NCBI GenBank assembly: GCA_017412605.1
Contig: JAFPWY010000009.1
Span: forward strand, 124,001-188,000
From: Fibrobacter sp.
GTDB lineage: Bacteria; Fibrobacterota; Fibrobacteria; Fibrobacterales; Fibrobacteraceae
Length of the DNA stretch: 64,000 nucleotides
Direction: 5' to 3'
The translations under genes and the position numbers were made by a program. Of the stretch, positions 26,610 to 36,947 are shown in pieces; positions within the stretch are counted from its first letter, which is position 1; the number at the start of each line of letters is the position of its first letter. The notes beneath the pieces were generated by a model. It did not search any database. It saw only the letters and a program-made list of their open reading frames with translations, and had not been told where the DNA came from.

Positions 26610-28538
26610 TTAATTTTTCTGCTTGGCGAAGGGCGCGAACGCAAATCCGCTCCATTCCTGGCCAAGTCCATTTGAAAATTCGAGTGTGTTAAGACGTACG
26701 GCGTGGACCGCGACGCCCATGACCGCAAGCGCGATGTTCAGGCCATGCACAAAGAGCAGCAGGAAGGCAGCCCCGGCGATACCGACAGCGGAGCCGAACA
26801 GCGGCGAAAGCATGTCGTTGAACGCCTCAGCGATGGCCGCACCGGACATGCCCACAGCGAACAGACGGATGTAACTGATCACGTCGGTAAAGCTGTTCAC
26901 CACGTCGAGCACGAGCATCGGGATGCTGATGAAGTCCTGCTTGAGCCTCTTGGGCGGCACGGTAAAGAGCACCAGGAGTACCGCTTCCACGATGAACATC
27001 GGGATGACGAACTTCGGCATGTCGATACCGAGCACCATCTGGCACGCAAGGAAGAACATCACCCAGCAGCCGATAAGCCAGCCCACCTGCGCCATGAACG
27101 TGGAGTCCTTGCGCTTGATGCGCACGCAGACGTTCCACACGTGAGCGATACTCAGGTGGACCACGGCGATGCAGAAGCAGAACAGCTGGATATGCTGCAT
27201 CTGGGAGGCACCCGCTGCCTTCGGCACGAAGCTTTCGGGCAGAATCGTGATCGACTGGGCGAAGGCCTTGTAGGCTTCGAACTTCGCCGGGTCAGTCGGT
27301 GCGCTAGTGCGGATCCAGAGCATCGCGTTCTTCAGCGGTTCAGGCAACCAGCCGTAGTTGGTGATGTCCAGGTAATACGTCCACCCCGCAAGCGCTGGAC
27401 TAAGTCCCAAGAAGCTTGCGTTGATGACACCCCACACGATGGTGGCGATGCTCATGAGGTAGATAAAGTGGAAACCAGCAGGGTTCGCCTTCGGCATCTT
27501 TTTGCGGGCAAAGAAAGCCAGACCGAGGAACAACAGGCCGTAAGCCGAGTCGCCCACAATCATCGCAAAGAAGATACTGAAGAAGCAAAGGAACACGGCC
27601 GACACATCCACTTCCTTGTACCCCGGCGAAATGCCGATGATATCGTACAGGAACTGCATGGGACGGCTGAGCTTGCTGTAGGTCAACAGCGTCGGGATAT
27701 CGTCGTCTTCGGCGGGGTCGTCCACCAGGAGGCCCCAGCCGTGTTCGCGGGCGGCCTTCTCGAGTTCGCCGACACGCGGAGCCGGGCAGAAACCCTGTAC
27801 GGCAGCGACGTTCTTGTCGCCCACCATCGAGGCTTCGGCTTCGACCATGCGGTAGTCATCACCCACTTCGAGGAGCTTGTCTTCGATAGATTCGCGCGCA
27901 CCCGAAAGTTCACCCAGGCGTTTTTCGACGCGGGCAAGCGTTTCCTTGGCTTTCGCTTCCATTTCGCGGTATTCGGCAAGCGACTTCTGCGGCATCGTGA
28001 GTTCGGTGAAGTTTCCCTTCACGGCGACAGGGGCTTCTCCCCTGCTCACGACAGCTACATACTTGCCGTTTTCATCCTGGCCGAATTCTTCGATAGAACC
28101 TTCGCCATCGAGTTCGAACGGGATTTTACCGTCATGGAGCTGGTACAGTTTGACATAGATACCCTTCGCCTGCAGGGCTGCTGCCGTTGCGGGGTCCAGG
28201 TTCTTGAACATGGAAAGTTTAGTGAGTTCCTCTTCGGCCTGATCCTTGTCGATTTCCGCCTGCTTGCTTTCGGCAACCAGGTTCTGGATTTCATCGATAA
28301 GGCTTGCGGCCGGAGCGGCATCCTTCACGGGAGTCACACCCTTCGGGGCTTTTTCGGGCACCACTTCCAAGGCCTTCTGCACGCGGTTCATTTCGCCGCG
28401 GGCCTTGTTCAGCTTGGCGCCTGCAGCCGCCTGCAAAGGCGTGAGGTGCAAAATTTCAAGCGTACGGAGCGCCTGTAGCGTCTCTTCAACCGCACCTGCA
28501 ACCGTCAGCACCGTCACTTTCTTCATAGGAGTAATCAT
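26610..28538 (-). CDS. atpI: V-type ATPase subunit I
   Basis: A 642-residue stator subunit (subunit a of eukaryotic V-ATPase). ATG 28538 overlaps the stop codon of subunit D (ATGA) and has AAGGAGG seven bases upstream. Residues 1-290 are a soluble, coiled-coil-rich arm; the rest holds seven or eight membrane helices. The conserved Arg that faces the rotor carboxylate is seen in VAVHAVRLNTLEFSNG near the C-terminus. Together with K it forms the ion path. The length is usual for the bacterial family. Confidence 0.95.
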   Translation of the reverse strand: MITPMKKVTVLTVAGAVEETLQALRTLEILHLTPLQAAAGAKLNKARGEMNRVQKALEVVPEKAPKGVTPVKDAAPAASLIDEIQNLVAESKQAEIDKDQAEEELTKLSMFKNLDPATAAALQAKGIYVKLYQLHDGKIPFELDGEGSIEEFGQDENGKYVAVVSRGEAPVAVKGNFTELTMPQKSLAEYREMEAKAKETLARVEKRLGELSGARESIEDKLLEVGDDYRMVEAEASMVGDKNVAAVQGFCPAPRVGELEKAAREHGWGLLVDDPAEDDDIPTLLTYSKLSRPMQFLYDIIGISPGYKEVDVSAVFLCFFSIFFAMIVGDSAYGLLFLGLAFFARKKMPKANPAGFHFIYLMSIATIVWGVINASFLGLSPALAGWTYYLDITNYGWLPEPLKNAMLWIRTSAPTDPAKFEAYKAFAQSITILPESFVPKAAGASQMQHIQLFCFCIAVVHLSIAHVWNVCVRIKRKDSTFMAQVGWLIGCWVMFFLACQMVLGIDMPKFVIPMFIVEAVLLVLFTVPPKRLKQDFISIPMLVLDVVNSFTDVISYIRLFAVGMSGAAIAEAFNDMLSPLFGSAVGIAGAAFLLLFVHGLNIALAVMGVAVHAVRLNTLEFSNGLGQEWSGFAFAPFAKQKN

Positions 28539-29167
28539 GCGGCGGCCTCCTTCGCGAGTGCATCCTGGGCAGCGGTACGGGCGGTGGCCTTACCCTTCGC
28601 AAGCTTGCTGCGGGCAACGCCGGACGTCTGCTGGTCGCCCAGGAAGATGTTGATGACGCGGATATTTTCCTTCGCCTCGGGAATCTTCACCTTTTCGAAC
28701 AGGTTCACGCGCTGGCTCGTGGTACGCAGTTCCTTCGAGAGGAGTTCGTACTGCTTTTCGAGCACGCGGCGTTCCAGACGCAGCGAAATCAGGCCCTGGA
28801 GGCTTCTGATACCGTCGTCCAGCCACACAGGCGTGGTGAAGAAATCCGGAATGGCGATATTAAAGTCTACCCCGTCGTATGTCGGAATCTTCACGCCGGC
28901 GATGTTGCCTTCGCCCTGGCGCACTTCCTTCACCGACAGGTACTTTGACCATTCGATGGGTTCGGCAAACAGCGAAATCCAGGAAGCCATGCTCTTGCGG
29001 AGCTTGTCCTCCTCTTCTCGCTTTGCCATCACCCTCTCCTGGAGCGTGCGCATTTCCATCTGCAGCTGCTGCTTTTTCAACAGCAACGTGGGCAGATAGC
29101 GCTGGAAGCGCTTCAATGCGTCGCGTTCCGCCTTGAGGGCGTTTTTAGTTAACTTGACCTTCGCCAT
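28535..29167 (-). CDS. atpD: V-type ATPase subunit D
   Basis: A 210-residue central-shaft subunit. The N-terminus MAKVKLTKNALKAERDALKR and a long C-terminal helix are typical of subunit D, which forms the antiparallel coiled coil turning inside the A3B3 head. It follows B by a single base and overlaps I by 4 bp, so coupled translation is likely. The C-terminal Ala/Lys-rich tail (residues 190-210) is an extension of unknown use. Confidence 0.93.
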   Translation of the reverse strand: MAKVKLTKNALKAERDALKRFQRYLPTLLLKKQQLQMEMRTLQERVMAKREEEDKLRKSMASWISLFAEPIEWSKYLSVKEVRQGEGNIAGVKIPTYDGVDFNIAIPDFFTTPVWLDDGIRSLQGLISLRLERRVLEKQYELLSKELRTTSQRVNLFEKVKIPEAKENIRVINIFLGDQQTSGVARSKLAKGKATARTAAQDALAKEAAA

Positions 29168-29168
29168 A

Positions 29169-30470
29169 TTACCCCTTCTTGGGCCAATATTCGTTGATCA
29201 TCTTGGTCGGAATACCCGTTTCTTCGGGTGCGAAACAGTCGGCAAGGATTTCCCAGCCAAGGTCCAGAGCCTTTTCCAGCGGAATGTTGACGGAAAGGTC
29301 CATCATTTCGCTTTCGAAACGCTGGCCATACTTCAACAGCTTCTGGTCCCAGTTACTCATGTTGAAGCCCATGGACTGCTTTTCCAAAGTTTCCTTGTAG
29401 CTTGCGTACAGCTGGATCATGGTGTTCATGATGGTACGGTGGTCGCTACGGGTCTTGCCGTTCACCTGCTGTTTCAAACGAGACAGGGAACCGAACGGCT
29501 CAATACGGCCCTTACGCAGGTAGAACTGACCTTCGGTAATGTAACCGGTGTTGTCCGGAACCGGGTGGGTCACGTCGTCGCCAGGCATGGTCGTCACAGC
29601 CAGAATAGTGATGGAGCCCGAACCTTCGAAGTCCACAGCCTTTTCGTAACGGCTGGCAAGCTGGGAGTAAAGGTCGCCAGGATAACCACGGTTCGACGGA
29701 ATCTGTTCCATCGTAATGGCGATTTCCTTCATGGCGTCTGCAAAGTTCGTCATGTCGGTGAGGAGCACGAGCACGTTCTTGCCTTCGGTAGCGAACTTTT
29801 CAGCCACGGCAAGCGATGCATCCGGCACGAGCAAGCATTCCACGATCGGGTCAGAGGCGGTGTGCATGAACATCACCGTACGGGAAAGCGCACCGTTCTT
29901 TTCGAGGAAGTCCTTCAGGTACAGGTAGTCGTCGTGCTTCAGGCCCATGCCGCCGAGGATAATCACGTCCACTTCGGCCTGCAAGGCAATGCGGGCCAAG
30001 AGTTCGTTATACGGTTCACCGGCGATAGAGAAAATCGGGAGTTTCTGCGAAACCACGAGCGTGTTGAACACGTCGATCATCGGGATACCCGTACGCACCA
30101 TCGTCTTCGGGATGATACGCTTGGCGGGGTTCACGGAAGGGCCGCCGATAGTAATGCGTTCGCCGTCCACTTCGGGACCGTTGTCGCGGGGCTTGCCGGC
30201 ACCGTTAAACACGCGGCCAAGCAATGCTTCGCTGTACGGGACCTTCATCGGTTCGCCAAGGAAGCGCACTTCGGAGTCGGTCGAAATACCACGGGCACCT
30301 GCGAACACCTGCAAGTCCACCATGTCGCCGTCAATACGGATCACGCGGGCAAGGGATGTTCCGAACGAGCTTGTCACCTGGGCAAGTTCCTGGTTTGCTA
30401 CACCTTCGGCGCGGAGCGTAATCACGGAACCGGCGATGCGTTCAATACGATGGTATGCCACATTATGCAT
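29169..30470 (-). CDS. atpB: V-type ATPase subunit B
   Basis: A 433-residue non-catalytic nucleotide-binding subunit of the A3B3 head. It has the typical blocks [34 protein letters not shown] and [17 protein letters not shown], and lacks a Walker A P-loop, as expected for B. Its start overlaps the end of subunit A by 8 bp. Length and composition are normal for the family. Confidence 0.96.
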   Translation of the reverse strand: MHNVAYHRIERIAGSVITLRAEGVANQELAQVTSSFGTSLARVIRIDGDMVDLQVFAGARGISTDSEVRFLGEPMKVPYSEALLGRVFNGAGKPRDNGPEVDGERITIGGPSVNPAKRIIPKTMVRTGIPMIDVFNTLVVSQKLPIFSIAGEPYNELLARIALQAEVDVIILGGMGLKHDDYLYLKDFLEKNGALSRTVMFMHTASDPIVECLLVPDASLAVAEKFATEGKNVLVLLTDMTNFADAMKEIAITMEQIPSNRGYPGDLYSQLASRYEKAVDFEGSGSITILAVTTMPGDDVTHPVPDNTGYITEGQFYLRKGRIEPFGSLSRLKQQVNGKTRSDHRTIMNTMIQLYASYKETLEKQSMGFNMSNWDQKLLKYGQRFESEMMDLSVNIPLEKALDLGWEILADCFAPEETGIPTKMINEYWPKKG

Positions 30471-32220
30471 TAGCGGAAACCTCCTTCACGGAAGCGAAAA
30501 TACTTTGTTCAAGGTCCTTGAATTCCTGGGAATCGAACTTGACACGGTTCCAGTCCTTCGTCGATTGAGTGAGCTTGAGGAAGAACGTACGGGCGACATC
30601 CTTCTCGCTGAACTTCATCGGGGTCTTGAGGATAGTGTAAACCTTATCGAACACGTACTTCTGGCGTTCGGCGGAGCAGGCGGCGTCGATTTCGTTATAG
30701 GCGTCCTGCTGCAGGTAAACGGCATCGAGGTATTCGGACTTCAGGTAAATCACGAAGTCGTCGATAGAAGTACCTTCTTCGCCCACCACCTTCATCATGT
30801 TGTTCACGTCCACGCCGTTCGCGAGGATGTGACGGGCTTCGGCAACCTTCTTGCTGTCGATGATGCCTTCGTACTTGGACCAGGAATCCAGCGGGTGGAT
30901 TGCCGGGAAGCGGCGCTGGTCGGAACGTTCACGGCTAAGGCCGAGGAATGCGCCCACCACCTTCAAGGTAGCCTGGGTCACCGGTTCTTCGAAGTTACCA
31001 CCTGCAGGCGATACGGAACCGCAAATCGTCACGGAACCGGTAGAGCCGTCCTTCAGGCGAACCACACCACCGCGTTCATAGAAGGCGGCAATCACGGATT
31101 CGAGGTAGGCCGGGAAGGCTTCTTCGCCCGGAATTTCTTCCAGACGGCCGCTCATTTCACGCAGAGCCTGAGCCCAACGAGAAGTCGAGTCAGCCAAGAG
31201 GAGCACGTTCAGGCCCATCTGGCGGTAGTATTCGGCGAGAGTCACGCCCGTATACACGGAAGCTTCACGAGCAGCCACCGGCATCGAAGACGTGTTACAA
31301 ATAATCAGCGTACGTTCCATGAGGGACTTGCCGGTACGCGGGTCAATCAGTTCAGGGAATTCGCGGAGGGTTTCCACCACTTCACCTGCACGTTCACCGC
31401 AAGCGGCCAAGATCACGATATCCACGTCGGCGTAGCGGCTCATGAGCTGCTGGAGCACGGTCTTACCGGCACCGAAGGGGCCCGGCGTACAGAACGTACC
31501 GCCCTGCATCACGGGGAAGAACGTATCGATAATGCGCTGCTGCATGGTCAGAGGCTTGCTCGGGCGCAGGCGTTCTTCATAGGCCTTGATCGGCATCTTC
31601 ACCGGCCAGGTCTGCACCATCGTCACGTCCTGGGTTTCGCCCTTGTCGTTCTTGAGCTTGGCGACCACATCTTCAACGATATGTTCGCCAGCGGCAGCAA
31701 CCGATTCCACGGTCCACTTGCCGAGCAGGCGGAACGGCACCATGATGCGGTGCGTGAACACGCCTTCGGGAACGGTGCCGAGCGTATCGCCCGCGACAAC
31801 CACATCGCCCACCTTGGCGACCGGGGTAAATGCCCACTTCTTGTCGCGCGGGAGCGCCTTCAAATATTTACCGCGCTGCAGGAAGAAACCGCATTCTTCG
31901 GCAAGCTTCGGGAGCGGGTTCTGCAGACCGTCAAAGACCTGGGTCAAAAGGCCGGGGCCAAGTTCTACGGACAAAAGTTCGCCGGTGAATTCCACCTCGT
32001 CACCCGTCTTGAGCCCCGTGGTGTCTTCGAACACCTGGAGTTCGGCGTAGTCACCGCGGATACGGATGACTTCGCTCTTAAGGGGGATAACTTCGGACTT
32101 GCCGTCCTTGTTTTTCTGGGTAAGCTTGGCATACGCCACTTCGTTCTGGGACACGGCGGTTTCGAACTTGACGCGGATCAAGTTTCCGTTCACGCCGATG
32201 ATTTTTCCGATACTAGCCAT
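30463..32220 (-). CDS. atpA: V-type ATPase catalytic subunit A
   Basis: A 585-residue catalytic subunit. ATG 32220 ([10 protein letters not shown]) is chosen over the upstream in-frame ATG because it matches the family N-terminus and has GGAGG in place. The Walker A motif GPFGAGKT is at residues 247-254, and the large non-homologous region typical of A subunits lies before it. It hydrolyses or makes ATP at the A/B interface. The next gene, B, overlaps its end. It stands 17 bp after the DUF2764 gene. Confidence 0.96.
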   Translation of the reverse strand: MASIGKIIGVNGNLIRVKFETAVSQNEVAYAKLTQKNKDGKSEVIPLKSEVIRIRGDYAELQVFEDTTGLKTGDEVEFTGELLSVELGPGLLTQVFDGLQNPLPKLAEECGFFLQRGKYLKALPRDKKWAFTPVAKVGDVVVAGDTLGTVPEGVFTHRIMVPFRLLGKWTVESVAAAGEHIVEDVVAKLKNDKGETQDVTMVQTWPVKMPIKAYEERLRPSKPLTMQQRIIDTFFPVMQGGTFCTPGPFGAGKTVLQQLMSRYADVDIVILAACGERAGEVVETLREFPELIDPRTGKSLMERTLIICNTSSMPVAAREASVYTGVTLAEYYRQMGLNVLLLADSTSRWAQALREMSGRLEEIPGEEAFPAYLESVIAAFYERGGVVRLKDGSTGSVTICGSVSPAGGNFEEPVTQATLKVVGAFLGLSRERSDQRRFPAIHPLDSWSKYEGIIDSKKVAEARHILANGVDVNNMMKVVGEEGTSIDDFVIYLKSEYLDAVYLQQDAYNEIDAACSAERQKYVFDKVYTILKTPMKFSEKDVARTFFLKLTQSTKDWNRVKFDSQEFKDLEQSIFASVKEVSANA

Positions 32221-32237
32221 TGAAAATGGACCTCCGG

Positions 32238-32795
32238 TCATTCCTGCTCAGCCTGGGAGGCGTATGCAGGGTCGTTTGCATTAATAACATTCAAAACAGC
32301 GCTGTCGCCGGCTTCTTCAGTCAGGCGGGCCCAGCGTTCACAAATTTTCAGCTTGATCGCATATGCGTAAACATGCTTGACAGTCCCCTCGCCTACACCG
32401 GCAAGGCAGTCCACAAGCCAGAAACGGGCCTTGTCGATATCCTGCTCTTTTTCCATAGGATTCGACTTGGCAAACGCGTCCTGAATCATCTTCGCGAAAG
32501 TGACATCGTAGCCCGGGAAGGACTTGTCCGTAAAACGGACATCGGGCCCCCACGCAGCCGCGCGGAGCCTGCCCGAAACGTTCTTCATCTGGATTTCGTG
32601 GGCCTTGTAGGCACGAACGAACTCGTCGTCACATTCTTCGCATTCACCGTCATCGAGCACGGCGTCCAGGGCCGCAAGTTCCGGCTCGGACAGCACACCG
32701 ACGCAGCGGTGACGGAACTCTTCCATGGAGAGGGGCGGTACATCGCCCATCTCAAGCATCGGAAGAGACGCCATCAGGTAAGAAGGAGAGCTCAT
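32238..32795 (-). CDS. DUF2764-type V-ATPase-associated protein
   Basis: A 185-residue acidic, helical protein between subunits E and A. In bacterial V-ATPase operons of the Chlamydia/Bacteroidota type this position is held by a DUF2764 protein, thought to replace subunit C as the collar between the rotor and the head. Visible features are YLMASLPMLEMGD near the start and KARFWLVDCLAGVGE in the middle. The assignment rests mainly on gene order and size. It is 7 bp downstream of the subunit E gene. Confidence 0.8.
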   Translation of the reverse strand: MSSPSYLMASLPMLEMGDVPPLSMEEFRHRCVGVLSEPELAALDAVLDDGECEECDDEFVRAYKAHEIQMKNVSGRLRAAAWGPDVRFTDKSFPGYDVTFAKMIQDAFAKSNPMEKEQDIDKARFWLVDCLAGVGEGTVKHVYAYAIKLKICERWARLTEEAGDSAVLNVINANDPAYASQAEQE

Positions 32796-32802
32796 CGCGA
32801 TC

Positions 32803-33405
32803 CTACTTGGCCTGGGCAGCGGCGTTTACAACGCGGGAAAGTTGAGGACGGAGCAGGGCCGAGAGAGCATCGGCCATGGCAGCTTCGGTAAATTCGTGGG
32901 TGACCTTTCCGCCGTCGAGCTTGATGCGGAAGCCGAACTTGACGCCCTTGTCGCTTTCGACCTTCACGCCCTTGCCGAGTTCCTTGGCAAATTCGCCCAT
33001 CACAAAGGAGCTGAGCTTGCTGGCATCGGCTTCGGAGAATTCCACATCCACATCGGTGGTATAGCTTTTAGCGACGGTGAGGAGCATCTGCTTCACGGTG
33101 GACTCGTCGAGGGACTTTTCCACCTGGAGGTTGAGCAAATCCAAGATCATCTTTTCAAGATTCTTGCCTACCGAAAGAAGGAGGTCGCGGGCAGACTGTT
33201 CCAGAGTACGTTCGCTGCGTTCCGTAAACGCTTCGGCGTCCTTGTCGGCCTTTTCGAGCTTGGCGCTCGCCTCGGCTTCAGCCGCCTTCACGATTTCTGC
33301 CGCTTTGTCCTTGGCGCGGGCAATGATTGCCGCAGCCTCGGTTTCCGCTTTATCGACAGCATCTTTCTGGATGCGTTCCATAAGGTATTGCAAGTCTTCT
33401 GCCAT
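32803..33405 (-). CDS. atpE: V-type ATPase subunit E
   Basis: A 200-residue peripheral-stalk subunit and the first gene of the operon. ATG 33405 (MAEDLQYLM) is chosen over the upstream frame, which reads through AT-rich intergenic DNA. Residues 1-100 are an Ala/Glu/Lys-rich coiled coil (ETEAAAIIARAKDKAAEIV), followed by a globular C-terminal half. Subunit E links the head to subunit I. The 250 bp upstream are AT-rich and should hold the operon promoter. Confidence 0.92.
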   Translation of the reverse strand: MAEDLQYLMERIQKDAVDKAETEAAAIIARAKDKAAEIVKAAEAEASAKLEKADKDAEAFTERSERTLEQSARDLLLSVGKNLEKMILDLLNLQVEKSLDESTVKQMLLTVAKSYTTDVDVEFSEADASKLSSFVMGEFAKELGKGVKVESDKGVKFGFRIKLDGGKVTHEFTEAAMADALSALLRPQLSRVVNAAAQAK

Positions 33406-33654
33406 ATAATATCTCCAATATTCTTTTTCAGGCACGGGAAAAAAGGTTTTTCCCGAAAAAAGCCAAAATGAATATACAAGCAAAAAAAACAAAAAGACAA
33501 AGTTTTTTTCGCAAAAAAACAAGAGGTTTATCCAAAGAAGCACCCCAAATCAGATAAAAACGCAAAAAATGGCGAAGAAACGCAAAAAATGCAACCTAGT
33601 TGTCAAGGTGCACAAATGCAAGTAACTATAATTTTACTTTCAAAAAGGCTAAAA

Positions 33655-33671
33655 TTGGCTAATTGAGCCAA
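33655..33671 (-). terminator. Probable terminator after the pseudouridine synthase gene
   Basis: TTGGCT (33655-33660) pairs with AGCCAA (33666-33671); on the minus strand it is followed by TTTTAGCCTTTTT. The stem is short, so confidence is moderate. The rest of the gap up to 33405 is AT-rich without an open frame of note. Confidence 0.5.
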
Positions 33672-33680
33672 AAAAAGCCA

Positions 33681-34733
33681 TTATTTCGACTTGAGTCTAT
33701 CAATCGACGAAGCCAAAAGTTGGCCCATGTCCGGAGGAAAATCGAAACTGCTAAATTCCCGGGGTTCATCCCAGTAAGGGAGACGGATTTGCACCCTGTA
33801 CGCATAGAGCATTTGGTGGTGCGCGCCCAAAACCCGGTAGTCATCCTCCCCCAGTTCCCCGCGGGTCATCTTGTCGTAATAGCGCCCCCCGTGACTGTAA
33901 AGGCGGTCGCCCACAATGGGGAATCCCAATTCGAGAAGATGCGCCCTAATCTGGTGCTTGCGTCCCGTCAAAAGTTCAGCTTCGACAACATCGAGCATGC
34001 CCAAGTCCGGGTGTTCCACAGAAAAAAGCTTGCGGAAACGTGTGTGGCAGGGTTTGCCATCCACAAAATGATGCATGCGCAGCCGAATCGGGTCGGCAGG
34101 ATCCTCACGCAGCGGCATCACGCAATCCACGAAGCCATCCTTATCCACGGAAACGCGCCGACCATGTTTTGCGAAGTGGTGTTCTTCAGGAACAGGCCCG
34201 TCAGGGAAGCCCGCGGGCACGACAGCCAGGTAGAACTTGCGCAACAAGATCCGGTCCAGGTTTTTCTGGAAACGGGACGCCGTCGAGGCATCTTTGGCAA
34301 AGAGCATGAGCCCGCCAGTATCGCGGTCAAGCCGGTGCATCGGGGTGGCCGACTCGCAGTCAAAGGCCCTGCGGATAATCGCGGCAAAAGTGTTGTAGAA
34401 AATGCGGCCCGTATGGTGGACAGGGACACCCGCCGGCTTTGCCACCAGCAAGAACTCGTCATCCTCGAAAACTGTCGTGAAGTTGGTCGGGACCTCGGGC
34501 TCGGTGTAGTTTTCCACGTGGTAGACAACCTTGTCGCCACGATGCGCGATGGACTCGACTCCGGCGACCTCGCCATTCAACGTCACCAGCCCGCGCGTCA
34601 GGCGGTCAACCCAATCTATGCGGCTGTGATAGGTGAAGCGTTCGCACAGGGAATCCAGCAAGAAGCGCCCGTCCTGTTCTGGACGGATTTCGCTCTCGAA
34701 AAACATATCCGACGGGGCTTTCTCGTACTGCAT
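33681..34733 (-). CDS. RluA-family pseudouridine synthase
   Basis: A 350-residue RNA-modifying enzyme that turns uridine into pseudouridine, probably in rRNA or tRNA. The catalytic motif HRLDRDTGG is present with its Asp near residue 138, followed by RKFYLAVV and LLTGRKHQIRAHL, all standard for RluA. An N-terminal S4-like segment (RIDWVDRLTRGLVTLNG) precedes it. The exact target site cannot be read from the sequence. It is followed by a likely terminator. Confidence 0.9.
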   Translation of the reverse strand: MQYEKAPSDMFFESEIRPEQDGRFLLDSLCERFTYHSRIDWVDRLTRGLVTLNGEVAGVESIAHRGDKVVYHVENYTEPEVPTNFTTVFEDDEFLLVAKPAGVPVHHTGRIFYNTFAAIIRRAFDCESATPMHRLDRDTGGLMLFAKDASTASRFQKNLDRILLRKFYLAVVPAGFPDGPVPEEHHFAKHGRRVSVDKDGFVDCVMPLREDPADPIRLRMHHFVDGKPCHTRFRKLFSVEHPDLGMLDVVEAELLTGRKHQIRAHLLELGFPIVGDRLYSHGGRYYDKMTRGELGEDDYRVLGAHHQMLYAYRVQIRLPYWDEPREFSSFDFPPDMGQLLASSIDRLKSK

Positions 34734-34759
34734 AATCCTATCGTCCCGGAGTCGCTTGA

Positions 34760-36277
34760 TTACTCCAAGTGGGCACGGACATAGCCCGAAGAATCGCGGG
34801 CACCTTCTTCGACTTCAAAGGCGAGCGCACCGATAACGGCGCCATCCTTGAACGCCGTTTCCACACGGTACTTGCCCGCCGGGGCGTTCGTCTTCTTGCT
34901 GTAGCTGCGGTAGCCCATCTCGCGGCCACCATTAATACGCATGCGCCCAGAAGACACCCTGTCCGTCAGCTTGTAAGTTGCGTCATTCGGTCCCTTATAA
35001 TACCAGCGGTACTCGATTTCGGCCTTCAAATCGGCCGGAGCATACACGGAACTCAGGTAGTAAAGTGGCATGTCGGCATCGCGGTGCACCGACGACGACT
35101 TCAAACCTATTTTCTGCAAGAAGCTCGGTGCATCGACATCGCAACTGTAATCCGTCTTGTCGAAGTTGATGCAGGCAACCTGCTGCTTGAGCACGAGCGG
35201 CACTGGGGGAACCCAGTTCATCACGTAAGCCGTAATTAGCGCAGCACTGATGGCAATCGGCGCAATCAACACCTTCTTGCTGCGACGGGACACCTTCTGG
35301 ATAAACACGCATATCCCCAGCGAAAGCAGCGTGCTGCATACGAACAACACCAGCCCAATTCTATGGACAAGGTAAGGGATGGTGAAGTTCAGGAACATGG
35401 TACCGAGCAGACAGAGGAACGCAAGGCTCACGCCAAAGCTTTCGTACTTCTTCTGCAAGAATTCGTTACCCACGAGGAGGACTGCAAGCAAAATCACCAG
35501 GATGAGCGAAGCGATGGAACCGCTGCTCTTGAAATAGCATACCACAAGCGCACTGAACAAGCTACCGAAGCAGAATTGCACCGCCCAACTGAAGCGGTTC
35601 TTCCAGGTTTCGCTCCATTCGCGGTCCAAAAAACGGTGTTCCACAACGATGGCGTTTTCGGGAATCGCCGTAGATTCGTAGCCAACGTCATTCGCAATTT
35701 TTTGGGCAACATTTTTTGCCTGACTGGATGCCGTTTTCAATTTTTCGGAAGCGGCATCCGTAACCGTCTTGAGTTTTTCGGAAGCAATTCCGGTCGCCGG
35801 CTTTGCGAGGTTCGACACCTTGGAAACGGCGGACTTCACCTGTCCCGGAATAATCGGACGGCTATCCCCGCCCTTCTTCGCAAAAGGATTCAGTCGGGAA
35901 ACAAGGCCCATACGGGACGGAGCCTTGGCAACTGCCGCAGGTGCCGGCTTGGGCGAAACAGGAGCGGGTCTGGGAGCAGTCTTTACCTGGACGGCCGGCG
36001 CAGGGGCTTTCGCTTGCGGGCGCGGCGCTGCCGCACGGGCCGCCATGATGCGATCCTTGGTCCAGCCTTCGGGGTGTTCCATGTGTGCCGAAAGGAGAAT
36101 CACGAGTATGAGCGCACCCGAATAGTACGCAAGCAAGAAGATGAGGTCACTGTTCTCGACCATCTGCCCGAGGGTCACGGAATCCCAGAAGAATCCGCCC
36201 AAGAAAGCGATTGCCGGGAAGAACTTTTCCGCCTTCTGTATAAAAGGTTTCTGTCGCAGGTTATCAACAAATTGCAT
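34760..36277 (-). CDS. Multi-pass membrane protein with C-terminal DUF2914 domain
   Basis: A 505-residue inner-membrane protein. Two membrane helices near residues 18-62 are followed by a Pro/Ala/Lys-rich linker (about 80-190), then six or so helices (about 230-355). The last 110 residues form a DUF2914 domain with EIEYRWYYKGPNDATYKL, GGREMGYRSYSKKTNAPAG and a final beta-rich stretch. DUF2914 has no firm function; this arrangement suggests an extracytoplasmic C-terminal domain tethered to the membrane. It lies 16 bp downstream of nadD, in the same direction. Confidence 0.75.
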   Translation of the reverse strand: MQFVDNLRQKPFIQKAEKFFPAIAFLGGFFWDSVTLGQMVENSDLIFLLAYYSGALILVILLSAHMEHPEGWTKDRIMAARAAAPRPQAKAPAPAVQVKTAPRPAPVSPKPAPAAVAKAPSRMGLVSRLNPFAKKGGDSRPIIPGQVKSAVSKVSNLAKPATGIASEKLKTVTDAASEKLKTASSQAKNVAQKIANDVGYESTAIPENAIVVEHRFLDREWSETWKNRFSWAVQFCFGSLFSALVVCYFKSSGSIASLILVILLAVLLVGNEFLQKKYESFGVSLAFLCLLGTMFLNFTIPYLVHRIGLVLFVCSTLLSLGICVFIQKVSRRSKKVLIAPIAISAALITAYVMNWVPPVPLVLKQQVACINFDKTDYSCDVDAPSFLQKIGLKSSSVHRDADMPLYYLSSVYAPADLKAEIEYRWYYKGPNDATYKLTDRVSSGRMRINGGREMGYRSYSKKTNAPAGKYRVETAFKDGAVIGALAFEVEEGARDSSGYVRAHLE

Positions 36278-36293
36278 GATTACCCCTTAAGAA

Positions 36294-36935
36294 TTAAACC
36301 CTGTATAAATCGTGTTCACGAATATAGTCGAATACGCACTGTTCCAGACCTTCCGGCTTGGCATTGCTGCAGAGCAGCGCCTTCCTGATGGCCGTACTGG
36401 AATAGATGCCGTCAAATCCGTTTTCCGGGCCGAGCCAATAGAGCGGCGCATAACCGTTCGCCTCATGCACCACGAGGTCGGGCTTGGGGTAGCCCCTCCG
36501 CGAAAACACAATCAACTCAAAGTCGCGCAAGAGCAAGTGGCCGTTGTAGTTCGTACCGTAGAAATTCAGAGGGTCACGCCAGTGCGGGATGCCCTGGTAG
36601 CTGTCGGCCCCGACAAGTAGCCTGAAATTTACGTCGGGGAACTTGGACTGAAGGCCCTGCAAAAAGACGTAGGTCCCGCGAAAATCACCCTGCCGAATTT
36701 CCTCGTCCGACAATACAAGACGCGGGTCATCGCCCGTCACCAATTCAAGCATGGCAAAACGGTCTTCCGGGGACGCACAGAGCGTCTTGTCCCATCGATC
36801 CGGGCTTGGAATAAACCAGACCTCGTCGCAAAGGCCGCGTTTCAAGCAAAGCTTGGCGACGGCCACATGGTCCTTGTGAACCGGGTCGAACGCACCGCCC
36901 ATTACAGCCACATTCTTCATGACATGTTCAATCAC
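36294..36935 (-). CDS. nadD: Nicotinate-nucleotide adenylyltransferase
   Basis: A 213-residue (or 208 from ATG 36920) enzyme that adenylates nicotinate mononucleotide in NAD biosynthesis. The nucleotidyltransferase signature GGAFDPVHKDH is near the N-terminus and the second signature YSSTAIRKAL near residue 180. The GTG at 36935 has GGGTGAG upstream; the ATG at 36920 has no clear site, so the GTG is slightly favoured. The gene lies in a run of minus-strand genes with a 12-bp gap from the one upstream. Confidence 0.9.
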   Translation of the reverse strand: MIEHVMKNVAVMGGAFDPVHKDHVAVAKLCLKRGLCDEVWFIPSPDRWDKTLCASPEDRFAMLELVTGDDPRLVLSDEEIRQGDFRGTYVFLQGLQSKFPDVNFRLLVGADSYQGIPHWRDPLNFYGTNYNGHLLLRDFELIVFSRRGYPKPDLVVHEANGYAPLYWLGPENGFDGIYSSTAIRKALLCSNAKPEGLEQCVFDYIREHDLYRV

Positions 36936-36947
36936 GAACTCACCCGC

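Noticed and set aside
26703..28478. 591-codon open frame on the plus strand opposite subunit I
   Set aside because: His/Arg-rich shadow frame of a clear V-ATPase gene; composition follows from the GC-rich codon pattern of the other strand.
29947..32223. 758-codon open frame on the plus strand opposite subunits A and B
   Set aside because: Shadow of two certain ATPase genes; no domain, ribosome site or sensible composition.
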